From Clostridia bacterium (GTDB lineage Bacteria > Bacillota > Clostridia > Oscillospirales > CAG-272), in the NCBI GenBank assembly GCA_017531765.1, contig JAFXKJ010000090.1, positions 1 to 34,645 of the forward strand: a stretch of DNA of 34,645 nt. The letters are read 5' to 3'. The notes beneath the pieces were generated by a model. It was given only the letters and a program-made list of their open reading frames with translations, did not search any database and was not told the origin of the DNA. The position numbers and the translations under genes are program-made. Below are positions 7,083 through 16,500 of the stretch, one piece after another. Position 1 is the stretch's first letter; each line of letters begins with the position of its first letter.

Positions 7083-8837
7083 TTATTTTCTCTCCATACT
7101 CTTAACCTTCGCTTCATCGGGTGTTACGTAAGCCGTCCAGTTTGTGTGATAGATCACGTAACCCGGCTTTGAGCCTGCGGGCTTCTTTACCTCGCGTACT
7201 CTCGTGTAATCAACGGCAACTCCCGAAGATTCCTTCGCCGCGGAATGGTATGCCGCAATCATTGCCGCCTCGGTAAAGGCACTCTCCGACGGATCGTCCT
7301 CACCCTCAAAGCACTCGAGTACAACGTGGCTTCCCGGGTGCCCCTTAACGTGGAACCACCAATCGCGGCGGTTTGCAAGCTTTGTTGTAAGATAGTCGTT
7401 TGCAGTATTGTTCTTTCCACAAAGGACTGTGTGTCCGTCACTTGTCTCAAACTTCATGATAAGCGGTGCCTGCCGCTTCTTTTCCGTGTAGTTCTTCATT
7501 TTTGAAGCGTATCCGCTGTGATAAAGCTCCGCGCGTATCTCTGAAAGCTCACGTTCTGTTGTTGCACGTGTGAGAGAATCAAATACCGTACCGATGTATT
7601 CAAGCTCAGCCTTTGCGCTTTCAAGCTGCGTGGTAAGGTGAACCTTGGCGTTTTTGGATTTGTTGTATTTCTTGTAGTACGCCTGAGCGTTCTGAGCAGG
7701 GGAAAGTCTTTCCGAAAGAGGTATTTCGATCGTCTCACCTTCAGAGTACCAATCATAAAGGGTAACTTTGTCCATACCGCGCTTCATCATATAAATTGAA
7801 CCCGTGATAAGGTCGCCGTATTTTTTATAAGTCTCGCCCATCTCACATTTTTCAAGCTCCGCTGTCTGCAGGGCGATCTTCTTTGTTATCCTCGTTTCAG
7901 CGGCGGCAAGTATTCTGAATATGTCAGATGCCTTGCGGCGAAGCCTTTCCTCGCCAGCACGCTTCATGTAGTATTCGTCTATCAGCTCACCGACGGAGGT
8001 AAAGGAAACTACCTCGCAAGATGCCTCGTATTGTGTGAGCCTTGTGTAGAGATATTCTATCGGCACACCGCTTGAATCCTTTGCCATTGATACCTCACCG
8101 CCGTAGGTATCGGCACTTGAGGTAACCTCGATCACCGCGTTATAAAGGGTATCGGCGCACTGTTCAAGGGTAGCGTCGATGCTTCCTCCCGCACGGTATA
8201 CTATCTCCCTTGCCGTGACCGCTGCAAGTCCGACGATATTTGCCGTGATGAATTTTACGGCGCTTCTCGTGGGATCCGTTGCTCTTGCTGCCGCGTTGAA
8301 GTCTTCGCGGGTCAGACCGATAGGCTCAAGCTTCTTCTGAGGCTCAGGCAGACTGTAATGCATCCCGGGGAGAAGCTGACGAACTGTGCTTGCCGCGAAA
8401 TCAATGGGTTTCAGAATACCGATGATCTTATCTTCACTGTCTGTGACGATAATGTTACTGTACTTACCCATGATCTCGCAGATCACGTGCTTATTTGTTT
8501 TGAATCCGAGATCATCGTGACACTCAAATGTGAGACGGGCGACTCTTTCAAACCCCGGCTGTGATACTGCCACAAGCTTCGCGCCCGCGAAATGCTTTCT
8601 CAGCATCATACAGAACATGGGAGGTGTTGTGGGATTCTCGGGTTTTAGTGTTGTTATATTCATTCTCGGACAAGAAGAACCTGCGTTGATAAGCAGACGT
8701 CTTTCGGTTCCGCCTGCGCGAAATACAAACACTACTTCATCGCGCTCAGGCTGATATATTTTATCTGTTCTTCCGTCCTTTGCAAGATGCTCGATCTCGC
8801 GGATAACTGCTCTCAGTATACCTGCATCAAAAGCCAA
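7083..8837 (-). CDS. rqcH: RqcH, NFACT-family ribosome quality-control factor
   Basis: RqcH binds obstructed 50S subunits carrying peptidyl-tRNA and recruits tRNA-Ala to add C-terminal alanine tails that mark the nascent chain for degradation. The family was earlier annotated as fibronectin-binding protein FbpA. The 584 residues show the NFACT-N domain (1-~170), a helical and coiled-coil middle (~280-430), and the NFACT-R domain with DWWFHVKGHPGSHVVL (starting at 492). The tRNA-contacting Asp97-Arg98 pair of Bacillus RqcH reads Glu97-Arg98 here, a conservative change. The start is TTG at 8837, with AGGAG 6 nt upstream and no better ATG nearby. It appears monocistronic with its own promoter and is divergent from lon, another protein quality-control gene. 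Confidence 0.93.
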   Translation of the reverse strand: MAFDAGILRAVIREIEHLAKDGRTDKIYQPERDEVVFVFRAGGTERRLLINAGSSCPRMNITTLKPENPTTPPMFCMMLRKHFAGAKLVAVSQPGFERVARLTFECHDDLGFKTNKHVICEIMGKYSNIIVTDSEDKIIGILKPIDFAASTVRQLLPGMHYSLPEPQKKLEPIGLTREDFNAAARATDPTRSAVKFITANIVGLAAVTAREIVYRAGGSIDATLEQCADTLYNAVIEVTSSADTYGGEVSMAKDSSGVPIEYLYTRLTQYEASCEVVSFTSVGELIDEYYMKRAGEERLRRKASDIFRILAAAETRITKKIALQTAELEKCEMGETYKKYGDLITGSIYMMKRGMDKVTLYDWYSEGETIEIPLSERLSPAQNAQAYYKKYNKSKNAKVHLTTQLESAKAELEYIGTVFDSLTRATTERELSEIRAELYHSGYASKMKNYTEKKRQAPLIMKFETSDGHTVLCGKNNTANDYLTTKLANRRDWWFHVKGHPGSHVVLECFEGEDDPSESAFTEAAMIAAYHSAAKESSGVAVDYTRVREVKKPAGSKPGYVIYHTNWTAYVTPDEAKVKSMERK

Positions 8838-8862
8838 AACTAACTCCTATCTCGCCTGAACG

Positions 8863-8901
8863 GCAAATGAATTTATAGACAAATGCAGATTAGTCATTTG
8901 C
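8863..8901. repeat. Inverted repeat in the rqcH leader
   Basis: GCAAATGA (8863-8870) and TCATTTGC (8894-8901) are perfect inverted 8-mers. A second copy, CAAATG (8880-8885), can also pair with CATTTG (8895-8900), so two mutually exclusive hairpins are possible in the rqcH mRNA leader. The short arms could be chance. Confidence 0.35.
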
Positions 8902-8944
8902 ATAACGCACTTTTGAGCGAAAAAGCCGAAAAGTACCAACATAT

Positions 8945-8973
8945 ATTTTAACAGTTTATCAGCCTGTTGTCAA
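8945..8973 (-). promoter_or_regulatory. Promoter of rqcH
   Basis: On the minus strand TTGACA (8973-8968) and TAAAAT (8950-8945) are 17 bp apart, about 105 nt upstream of the TTG start. Confidence 0.75.
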
Positions 8974-9081
8974 GCGAAGAAGATTTTTTACATAAAAAAT
9001 CGGAAATAATGAATAATCGGTGAAAAATGAAAAGTTTTCCTGTTAAATATGATTTTTGCTATGGATTTTATAGTCTGTTTG

Positions 9082-9090
9082 TGGTATACT
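9082..9090 (+). promoter_or_regulatory. Probable promoter of the lon cluster (extended -10)
   Basis: TGGTATACT (9082-9090) is an extended -10 element 73 nt before the lon start. No good -35 lies at 16-18 bp, which is usual when the TG extension is present. I saw no CIRCE or CtsR-type operator in the 8838-9162 gap, so heat-shock control is not evident. Confidence 0.5.
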
Positions 9091-9162
9091 AATATGGAAT
9101 AACTATATTCATTTTATAGAGTATTATTTTTATAGATTCAGGAAATTTGAAAGGAACCCCCG

Positions 9163-11589
9163 ATGCCCATAACTGTAGAAAAAATTGAAAAACTTACACT
9201 CCCTGTAATACCGCTTCGCGGAATAGTGGCTTTTCCGTCGATGCCTTTAAGCTTTGAGCTTCAGAGAGATATTTCGGTCAAGGCTTGCGAAGCATCCTTG
9301 GCAAATGATATGTATATTTATCTTGTAACACAAAAGGATATCGGTGTTGAAAATCCCGTGCCCTCCGATCTCAGTAAGACGGGCTGTGTTGCACGAATCA
9401 AGCATTCACTCCGAACTCCCGAGGATACCCTGAGAGTAATTGTTGAAGGTGTTTGCCGCGGAAACGCTTTGTCCTATAACGATAAGGCGGGATATTACGT
9501 TGCAGAGGTACTTTCCGTAAACGTATCGGATGACAACAGTGTAAGTGATGTTAAAACCGAAGCTATGATGCGTCAGGCAATATCCGGTCTTGAAGATATG
9601 CTGATGTTTTTGCCTTCCGCGTCTCCCGATATTGTTGCTTCCGCGAGAAGTATCAAGCATCCGGGAGTTCTTGCGGATTTTATCGCGTCAAGCGTCCTCG
9701 TCCGCTATCAGGATAAGCAGGAGATACTTGACTGCTCTGATCCCATGCGCCGTCTTGAACTTCTTTGTGTTATTATCGAAAATGAGATAAAGCTTATCCG
9801 CATGGAAAGCACTATACATAAAAAAGTCAAGGCTCAGCTTGACAACCATCAGAAAGAGTATTATCTCCGCGAGCAGATGAAGATCATTCAGGGTGAGCTC
9901 GGAATCGACTCGGGTGATGAAATTGCCGAGTTTATTGAAAGAATCAAGTCAGCAGAGCTCGAAAAGAATATTGAAGAAAAGCTGATGAAAGAGGTAAACC
10001 GTCTCTCCAAGACTCCCTTCGGTTCTCCCGAGGCTACAGTGGCAAGAAACTATATCGAAACCTGTCTTGACATTCCGTGGGGTAAATATTCGAAGGATAC
10101 TCTTTCACTGGCTCATGCCGAAAGTATTCTTAACGACGACCACGAAGGCCTTGAAAAGATCAAAGAAAGAATTCTTGAGTATCTTGCGGTAAAGCAGATG
10201 GCGCCCGAGCTTAAGAATCAGATCATTTGTTTTGTCGGCCCTCCCGGTGTGGGTAAAACGTCTCTCGGAAAGTCTATTGCCCGTGCTATGGGAAGAAAAT
10301 ATGCAAGAGTTTCCCTCGGCGGTGTCAGAGATGAATCCGATATCCGCGGTCACAGAAAGACATACATCGGCTCAATGCCCGGTCGTATCGTAAATGCGCT
10401 GATCGATGCGGGCACAATGAATCCCGTAATTCAGCTTGATGAAGTGGACAAGCTCTCCCGTGACTCCCACGGCGATCCCGCGTCAGCTCTCCTTGAGGTG
10501 CTTGATTCAGAGCAGAATCGTGAGTTCAGAGATCACTTTATAGAGCTTCCCGTAGACCTTTCAGAGTGTGTATTCCTTGCAAGTGCAAATACTCTCGATA
10601 CGGTCCCCGCACCTCTTATCGACAGAATGGAAATAATCGAGCTTCACACTTACACTCCCCGCGAGAAGTTTGCCATTGCGAGAAAGCATCTGATTCCCAA
10701 GCAGCTTTCCCGCCACGGACTTAAAAAGAGCACAATGAAGATTTCCGATGAAGCACTCCGTGAGCTTATCAGCGGCTATACCCGTGAATCGGGTGTGAGA
10801 AACCTTGAGCGTGAGATCGCATCTCTTTGCAGAAAAGCCGCTAAGTACATGATCGATAACGGAAGAGCAAGCATCAGTATCTCCAAGGACAGACTTGCAA
10901 GCTTCCTCGGCCCTCGCCGTTTTAACGACGATGATATGTATTCAAGTGCTCAGATAGGTATCGTAAACGGTCTTGCCTATACAGAGGTTGGCGGTGACGT
11001 GTTGAAGATCGAGGTCACCGATATGGAAGGCTCAGGCAAACTTGAGCTTACGGGAACTCTCGGTGACGTAATGAAGGAATCTGCCCGTATTGCTGTAAGC
11101 TATGTAAGAGCTCATGCGTCAGAGCTTGGAGTTCCGTCGGATTTCTATAAAAACCGCGACGTACATATCCACGTTCCCGAGGGAGCAGTCCCGAAAGACG
11201 GTCCGTCAGCAGGCGTCACCATGGTATCTGCCATTACAAGTGCACTTTCGGGCAGAGCCGCACGTCATGATATTGCCATGACAGGTGAGGTAACCCTTAC
11301 GGGAAGAGTTTTGCCTATCGGCGGTCTCAGAGAGAAAACTACAGCCGCGTATATTTCGGGTATGAGAAAGGTAATAATTCCCTATGGAAACGTGTCTGAC
11401 CTTGAAAAGATCGATCCTGAAGTCAGAGAAAAGCTTGAATTTATCCCTTGCCGCCACGTGTCCGAGGTGCTTGCGTGCGTTCTTGCTCCACTTGAGAAAG
11501 GCTCTACTGCTTCAAAGGAATGTGACACTCCCTGCGGTAAAGCCGTAATTGGTGAAAACGGCTCTCATTGGATAAGAGCTGAAGCGTAA
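9163..11589 (+). CDS. lon: ATP-dependent Lon protease
   Basis: Lon is a cytoplasmic homohexameric AAA+ serine protease that degrades misfolded and regulatory proteins. The 808 residues comprise the substrate-binding N-domain (about 10-210, starting KLTLPVIPLRGIVAFP), a coiled-coil linker, the AAA+ module with Walker A GPPGVGKT (359-366), and the C-terminal protease domain. The catalytic dyad is visible: Ser682 in PKDGPSAGVTM and Lys725 in GGLREKTTAA. The length fits the LonA family. It leads the long plus-strand cluster, and engB follows after 28 nt, an order also found in Bacillus (lonA-ysxC). The start ATG has AAGGAA upstream. Confidence 0.98.
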   Translation: MPITVEKIEKLTLPVIPLRGIVAFPSMPLSFELQRDISVKACEASLANDMYIYLVTQKDIGVENPVPSDLSKTGCVARIKHSLRTPEDTLRVIVEGVCRGNALSYNDKAGYYVAEVLSVNVSDDNSVSDVKTEAMMRQAISGLEDMLMFLPSASPDIVASARSIKHPGVLADFIASSVLVRYQDKQEILDCSDPMRRLELLCVIIENEIKLIRMESTIHKKVKAQLDNHQKEYYLREQMKIIQGELGIDSGDEIAEFIERIKSAELEKNIEEKLMKEVNRLSKTPFGSPEATVARNYIETCLDIPWGKYSKDTLSLAHAESILNDDHEGLEKIKERILEYLAVKQMAPELKNQIICFVGPPGVGKTSLGKSIARAMGRKYARVSLGGVRDESDIRGHRKTYIGSMPGRIVNALIDAGTMNPVIQLDEVDKLSRDSHGDPASALLEVLDSEQNREFRDHFIELPVDLSECVFLASANTLDTVPAPLIDRMEIIELHTYTPREKFAIARKHLIPKQLSRHGLKKSTMKISDEALRELISGYTRESGVRNLEREIASLCRKAAKYMIDNGRASISISKDRLASFLGPRRFNDDDMYSSAQIGIVNGLAYTEVGGDVLKIEVTDMEGSGKLELTGTLGDVMKESARIAVSYVRAHASELGVPSDFYKNRDVHIHVPEGAVPKDGPSAGVTMVSAITSALSGRAARHDIAMTGEVTLTGRVLPIGGLREKTTAAYISGMRKVIIPYGNVSDLEKIDPEVREKLEFIPCRHVSEVLACVLAPLEKGSTASKECDTPCGKAVIGENGSHWIRAEA

Positions 11590-11617
11590 AAGAATATTTT
11601 AGTCAGGATATACTGTT

Positions 11618-12220
11618 ATGAAACTTAACTTAAATAAAACAGAGCTTAAGATCTCCGCGGGACTGCCGAAGCAGTTCCCGGGGGAGCTGATACCTCAGGT
11701 TGCTTTCGCAGGAAGGTCCAACGTAGGTAAAAGCTCGCTTATAAATTCACTTATCGGCAGAAAATCACTTGCACGTGTCAGCGGATCTCCGGGAAAGACC
11801 ATTACAGTAAACTTTTACAAGGTCGACTCAGCGCTCTATCTCGTTGATATGCCGGGCTACGGCTATGCAAAGCGTACTCTTGAAGATAAAAAGCGTTGGT
11901 CTGCGCTGACAGACGGTTATTTTACAAACAACAAAAACATCGACCTTCTGAAGCTCACAATTTGTCTTGTAGACAGCCGTATAGGTCCTACAAAGGACGA
12001 CGTAGCCATGATGGAATATCTTGTCGCGGCAGAGCAGCCATTTATCATCGTTGCTACTAAAGCAGATAAGCTTAATGCAACGGAAAAACGCAAGATTTTT
12101 GAAATTCTTGAAGGTATTGAGGTTTGCTCTCACGCCGATGCTGTGATCCTTTATTCATCGGTTAACGGACTTGGAAGGGAAGACCTTTGGAGTGAGATCA
12201 CCTCACACTGCGGTATTTAA
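11618..12220 (+). CDS. engB: Ribosome-biogenesis GTPase EngB (YsxC/YihA)
   Basis: This small TrmE-Era-EngA family GTPase is needed late in 50S subunit assembly. Across 200 residues the G motifs are clear: G1 GRSNVGKSS (32-40), G3 DMPGYGYAK (77-85) and G4 TKAD (147-150), with the EngB-specific SGSPGKT in switch I (55-61). The length is normal. It follows lon closely, as in many Bacillota, and lysA starts 28 nt after its stop. AGGA lies about 10 nt before the ATG. Confidence 0.97.
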   Translation: MKLNLNKTELKISAGLPKQFPGELIPQVAFAGRSNVGKSSLINSLIGRKSLARVSGSPGKTITVNFYKVDSALYLVDMPGYGYAKRTLEDKKRWSALTDGYFTNNKNIDLLKLTICLVDSRIGPTKDDVAMMEYLVAAEQPFIIVATKADKLNATEKRKIFEILEGIEVCSHADAVILYSSVNGLGREDLWSEITSHCGI

Positions 12221-12248
12221 CCAATCTCATGAAAGGTACAATAATATT

Positions 12249-13544
12249 ATGATACTTCATAGATCATTTGACACCTCAAACGGTCATCTTACCATCGACG
12301 GTCTTGATGCAGTAGAACTTGCTAAGGAGTTTGGAACTCCCGCGATCTTCATTTCCGAGGATGCTGTCCGCGGTATGTGCAGAATGTACCGTGATGCGTT
12401 CAGCAAATATTTCGGAGAGGGAGCATCTCCCATATACGCCGGAAAGGCACTTTGCTTCAAGCGCCTTTATGAGATCATGGCTGAAGAAAATATGAAAGCA
12501 GACTGCGTTTCTTCAGGTGAGCTTGCGACTGCCAATGCCGCAGGATTTCCTATGGAAAATGCGTTTTTCCACGGAAACAACAAGACGGATTTTGACCTTG
12601 AATACGCTGTAAAGCTTGGAGTGGGTCACATTGTCGTTGACAGCTTTGACGAGCTTATGGCACTTGACGAGATCGCCGAGAGTGTCGGCGTTTGTCAGAA
12701 GATTCTCCTCAGGATCACCCCCGGAATCGATCCTCATACCCATAAGAAGATCATGACGGGTAACGTAGACTCAAAATTCGGCTCTGCGATAGTTACGGGA
12801 GATGCCGAGCGTATCGTCCGTCTTGCTTTAGAGCTTGAACACGTGAAGCTTTGCGGCTTCCATTGTCACGTAGGCTCTCAGATTTTCGATATCGATCCCT
12901 TCCGTGACGCGGCTGATATTATGCTGAAGTTCGTTCGTGATATGCAGGAAAAGTGCGGCTACACTGCTGAAATCCTTAACCTCGGCGGCGGATTTGGCGT
13001 AAGATATACAGAGGACGATCCCGAGATTGATTACGAAGAGAATATCCGTCTCCTCGCCGAAGAGATAAACGGAATGTGTGAAAAGCTCGGTATCAACCGT
13101 CCCCACATCCACATGGAGCCGGGCAGAAGCATCGTTGCCGCGGCAGGCGCAACACTCTACACCTGCGGCTCTGTTAAGGAGCTTGAAGGCTTCAGAAACT
13201 ACGTTTCGGTTGACGGCGGTATGACCGATAACCCCAGATATACCCTTTATCAGTCACAGTATACCTTTATCAATGCTTCACGCGCAAGTGAAGAAGACGA
13301 TTTTGAATGCACGATCGCAGGTAGATGCTGTGAAAGCGGAGACCTTCTCGGAGAAGGTGTAAAGATCGCACGTCCCGAGAGAGGGGATATTATTGCTGTA
13401 CTTGTAACGGGCGCGTATAACTATTCTATGGCATCCAACTACAACCGCATCCCCCGTCCACCTGTTGTTATGATCTCCGACGGTAAGCCTTACGTTGCGG
13501 TCAGACGCGAAAGCTTCGACGATCTCATGAAGCTTGAAAACTAA
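12249..13544 (+). CDS. lysA: Diaminopimelate decarboxylase
   Basis: LysA is a PLP enzyme that decarboxylates meso-diaminopimelate to L-lysine, the last step of lysine synthesis. The 431 residues form a fold-type III decarboxylase. The PLP lysine is Lys66 in YAGKALCF, His205-Gly209 lies in HCHVGSQ, the phosphate-binding GGGFG is at 246-250, EPGRS at 290-294, and the dimer-interface active-site motif CESGDLL starts at 361. I place the start at ATG 12249, MILHRSFDTS. The frame is open back to 12171, but that would overlap engB and has no SD. GAAAGG precedes the chosen ATG at a rather long 12 nt. No lysine riboswitch is visible, as expected for an internal operon gene. Confidence 0.95.
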   Translation: MILHRSFDTSNGHLTIDGLDAVELAKEFGTPAIFISEDAVRGMCRMYRDAFSKYFGEGASPIYAGKALCFKRLYEIMAEENMKADCVSSGELATANAAGFPMENAFFHGNNKTDFDLEYAVKLGVGHIVVDSFDELMALDEIAESVGVCQKILLRITPGIDPHTHKKIMTGNVDSKFGSAIVTGDAERIVRLALELEHVKLCGFHCHVGSQIFDIDPFRDAADIMLKFVRDMQEKCGYTAEILNLGGGFGVRYTEDDPEIDYEENIRLLAEEINGMCEKLGINRPHIHMEPGRSIVAAAGATLYTCGSVKELEGFRNYVSVDGGMTDNPRYTLYQSQYTFINASRASEEDDFECTIAGRCCESGDLLGEGVKIARPERGDIIAVLVTGAYNYSMASNYNRIPRPPVVMISDGKPYVAVRRESFDDLMKLEN

Positions 13545-13584
13545 ACTGTCAGCTTGCCAGATTTTACTTTAGATTGGAGTTGCA

Positions 13585-14259
13585 ATGAACATATTTGGTA
13601 TAGACCTTATTGAAATTCTCATAAGAGTTCCCGTTGTTCTTATTTGTCTTGTTGTTCATGAGGTTGCTCACGGATATATGGCTATGAAGCTGGGTGACCC
13701 CACAGCAAGAAATCTCGGCAGATTAACACTTAATCCCCTGAAGCATCTTGACCCCATCGGTGCCATTTGTATGCTTTTCTTCCGGTTTGGATGGGCAAAA
13801 CCCGTTCCAATCAATTCTCGTTACTTCAGAAAGCCTCGCCGTGACATGGCACTTACCGCCCTTGCAGGTCCCGTGTCCAACTTTATCATGGCGTTTTTCG
13901 GTGTTTTCATTACGAGTGTCTCAATTGCCATATGGTACCGAAATCCCGTTATTGAAGGGTTTGGATATAACCTTTGGACTGCTTGGCTGATCTTTATTGA
14001 AACGTTTATCCTTATGAATATTTCGCTCGGTGTATTCAATATGATTCCCGTACCTCCTCTTGACGGTTCAAGAATCTTTCTCACTTTCCTTCCCGCAAGA
14101 TACTATTTCGGTATAATGAAGTACGAGAGATATATCATGCTTGGAATGCTCGTGCTCCTGTATACGGGATTGCTGACAGGACCCTTGTCAACCATAGTCA
14201 CCTTTATCTTTAACGGTATGTTCGACATCGTCGGACTTATTCCGGGGCTGGGATTCTGA
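13585..14259 (+). CDS. Site-2 protease family (M50) membrane metalloprotease
   Basis: This 224-residue polytopic protein has the zinc site of M50 proteases inside membrane helices: HEVAH at 25-29 (His25, Glu26, His29) and the third ligand Asp160 in PVPPLDGSRI. It lacks the PDZ domain of RseP or SpoIVFB-type extensions and matches the minimal YwhC-like group often found beside scpA in Bacillota. The substrate is unknown for most members of this group. It lies 40 nt after lysA and 22 nt before scpA, so it is probably co-transcribed. TGGAG before the ATG fixes the start. Confidence 0.92.
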   Translation: MNIFGIDLIEILIRVPVVLICLVVHEVAHGYMAMKLGDPTARNLGRLTLNPLKHLDPIGAICMLFFRFGWAKPVPINSRYFRKPRRDMALTALAGPVSNFIMAFFGVFITSVSIAIWYRNPVIEGFGYNLWTAWLIFIETFILMNISLGVFNMIPVPPLDGSRIFLTFLPARYYFGIMKYERYIMLGMLVLLYTGLLTGPLSTIVTFIFNGMFDIVGLIPGLGF

Positions 14260-14281
14260 GCTTGATTCGGACGGTATTTGA

Positions 14282-15097
14282 ATGGATAACATAAGCTACA
14301 AACTTGATCAGTTTGAGGGTCCCCTTGACCTCCTTCTCACGCTGATCTCAAAAAACAAAATCGATATTAACGATATTCCTATCGCTGAGCTTTGCTCACA
14401 GTATATGGAGTATATCAATGCGGAAGAGAACCGCGACATGGATATCGCATCTGAGTTTCTTCTCATGGCAAGTGAGCTGATGCTTATTAAAAGCAGAATG
14501 CTTCTTCCAAAAAATGATGATGATGAAGACCCCAGAGCTTCCCTCGTTGAAGCGGTGCTTGAATATCAGAAGGCAAAGCTTGCGGCAGCAGAGATGAATC
14601 TTATGTATGCAACCTACGGTCTCAGGATGGTAAAAGAGCAGGACGAGATCTCCGTTGACAAAACCTACGTTGCAGATCATTCTCCCGATCTTCTGACAAA
14701 AGCACTCCTCAGAGCACTGTCTGAGGTGCGTATTAGTGATGAGAAGGCAAAGGAAAAGTTCGAGCCTCTCGTAAACCGTCCGCAGGTTTCGGTAGTTAGT
14801 GTTGCGTCATCACTTATAAGAGTGCTTAAAAGTAAAGGTCACGTTTATCTTGACAGCTATTTTTCAAACTCCCGAAGCCGATCCGAGCTTATTGCGAAAT
14901 TCATGGCTGTGCTTGAAATGCTCAGGCAAGGCTACGTAAACATCACCGACGAAGACCTTGACAGTGAAGACGGGGTAGTACGTGCCGACGGACACATCAA
15001 TATTTACGTAAACGGTGAGATCGATGAGTCAAGGCTTGCGGAGCTGTTTGAAGACGATACCGCGCCTATAACGGTAGACAGTGCCAATAATACTTAA
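14282..15097 (+). CDS. scpA: Segregation and condensation protein A (kleisin)
   Basis: ScpA bridges the SMC dimer heads and binds ScpB to form the bacterial condensin that organises and separates chromosomes. The 271 residues begin with the signature N-terminal domain (YKLDQFEGPLDLLLTLI, then IDINDIPIAELCSQYMEYI) and end in the winged-helix domain that contacts SMC (around 190-235, SELIAKFMAVLEMLRQG). The length is normal. scpB follows 18 nt later, the standard arrangement. smc itself is not in the window. Confidence 0.97.
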   Translation: MDNISYKLDQFEGPLDLLLTLISKNKIDINDIPIAELCSQYMEYINAEENRDMDIASEFLLMASELMLIKSRMLLPKNDDDEDPRASLVEAVLEYQKAKLAAAEMNLMYATYGLRMVKEQDEISVDKTYVADHSPDLLTKALLRALSEVRISDEKAKEKFEPLVNRPQVSVVSVASSLIRVLKSKGHVYLDSYFSNSRSRSELIAKFMAVLEMLRQGYVNITDEDLDSEDGVVRADGHINIYVNGEIDESRLAELFEDDTAPITVDSANNT

Positions 15098-15115
15098 ATA
15101 GTTAAGGAACACTTA

Positions 15116-15775
15116 ATGATGGAAAACGAAATGATACCTTCGGTAGGGGATACCTCTCCCGTTTCCGTTACCGAAGAGAAAGATGATCTAATTGAAAATA
15201 TTCCCGAATGCGAAAGAATTATCGAAGCTGTTCTTTTTGCGGCAGGTCACCCCGTTGAATATACAAAGCTTGCCGATGCAATGAATATACCGCATAGTGT
15301 TTGCCGCAAGATAGTCAGCGACTATGCCGAAAAGTATAACAACTGCGACGAGCTTCCCCGCGGTATTATGATGGTTCTTTTCCCCGAATCATGTCAGATA
15401 TGTACACGTGAGGAATACGGCTCGTACATACGTCAGGCGCTTGGTATCAGACGGGGCGGTAACTTGTCAGGGTCATCACTTGAAGTTCTTGCTATCGTCG
15501 CCTATAACCAACCCGTAACAAGAGCGTTTATTGATACCGTACGCGGTGTTGATTCAAGCTATGCCGTAACTTCCATGTGTGAAAAGAAGCTGATAGAGCC
15601 TTGCGGCCGTCTTGATGTACCCGGAAGACCCATGCTCTACAGAACCACGGACAATTTTCTCAGGGTATTCGGACTCAGCTCCATTTCCGAGCTGCCTGAC
15701 ATAAAAACCCCCGACGGTTCGGTTATGACCCCGGGAGATTCCTCCGAACAGTTAAGCCTTATCGAAGAAATATAA
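15116..15775 (+). CDS. scpB: Segregation and condensation protein B
   Basis: This is the dimeric winged-helix partner of ScpA in the SMC complex. The 219 residues contain tandem winged-helix domains. Family hallmarks include ERIIEAVLFAAGHPV (33-47), LEVLAIVAYNQPVTRAFID (about 122-140), IRGVDS-like VRGVDSS, and the C-terminal GRPMLYRTTDNFLRVFGL. The N-terminal ~30 residues are an acidic extension absent from shorter homologues. ATG 15119 directly after 15116 is an equally possible start; AAGGAA serves both. Confidence 0.96.
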   Translation: MMENEMIPSVGDTSPVSVTEEKDDLIENIPECERIIEAVLFAAGHPVEYTKLADAMNIPHSVCRKIVSDYAEKYNNCDELPRGIMMVLFPESCQICTREEYGSYIRQALGIRRGGNLSGSSLEVLAIVAYNQPVTRAFIDTVRGVDSSYAVTSMCEKKLIEPCGRLDVPGRPMLYRTTDNFLRVFGLSSISELPDIKTPDGSVMTPGDSSEQLSLIEEI

Positions 15776-15807
15776 AACTGAATTTGTATGAAAGGAGAAA
15801 TACGTAT

Positions 15808-16500
15808 ATGATATTTTTATACATACTCGGCGTGTTTGTACTGCTGATATTTCTTCTTCTCATGACAAATGTAAAGATTCACATAAAGTCCGACGGGGAA
15901 TTCGCACTGAGAGCAGGCGTAGGTCCTTTCATGATAAAAATAAAGCCTAAAAAGCAGAAAAAGATCAAGCTTCGCGATTTTTCACATAAAAAGTATCTGA
16001 AAAAGATGGAAGCTCTGAAGCTGAAAAAGCAAAAGAAGAAGAAAAAGCCCGAGAAAAAAGTGAAGACAAAGGAAGAGAAAAAAGATTCCGTTACGGCAAT
16101 AATAGATCTTGTCATAAATATTCTCGGAAATCTTGAAAAATACACTTCACGGATCAACGCAAAGCTTGACAGTCTACGGCTTACCGTTGGCGGAAAGGAT
16201 CCGGCTGAAGTTGCAGTCAGATTCGGAGTTCTCAGCTCAGCAGTGGGGCTTTTGTTGGAGCTTCTCGACTCCAAAACACAGCTTAAAGTGAAAGATCCCG
16301 AAAATATCTCAGTTTCATGCGACTATCTTTCACCTGATATAAAATTTTCCGTTGACGTTGCTGTGAAAATCAGAATACTTGATGTAGTTAAAACAGGAAT
16401 CGATATTCTCGTGCTTTGGTTAAAGCGCGGTACAAATAAAATTAATTTATTAAATAAAGAAAGGCAGGAATCTCAAAATGGCAGAGAACAAACAGAGTGA
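15808..16500 (+). CDS. DUF2953 (YtfI-like) membrane-anchored protein of unknown function
   Basis: The 230-residue protein has one N-terminal membrane helix (residues 2-20). A strongly basic segment at about 46-92 is dominated by Lys, and a conserved C-terminal DUF2953-type domain runs at about 93-215. In Bacillus its homologue ytfI lies directly upstream of ytfJ, as here. That pairing, with overlapping frames (23 bp with the next gene), is the best support for the call. No enzymatic motif is visible. A role in sporulation is inferred from the neighbour only. The start ATG 15808 follows AAAGGAG by about 10 nt; an upstream ATG at 15784 in the same frame has no SD. Confidence 0.75.
   Translation: MIFLYILGVFVLLIFLLLMTNVKIHIKSDGEFALRAGVGPFMIKIKPKKQKKIKLRDFSHKKYLKKMEALKLKKQKKKKKPEKKVKTKEEKKDSVTAIIDLVINILGNLEKYTSRINAKLDSLRLTVGGKDPAEVAVRFGVLSSAVGLLLELLDSKTQLKVKDPENISVSCDYLSPDIKFSVDVAVKIRILDVVKTGIDILVLWLKRGTNKINLLNKERQESQNGREQTE

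Noticed and set aside
8838..9162. CIRCE or CtsR heat-shock operator before lon
   Set aside because: I looked for TTAGCACTC-N9-GAGTGCTAA and GGTCAAA-type repeats and saw neither.
12171..12248. 26-codon N-terminal extension of lysA into engB
   Set aside because: It would overlap engB by 50 bp with no SD, and LysA homology begins at the ATG at 12249.
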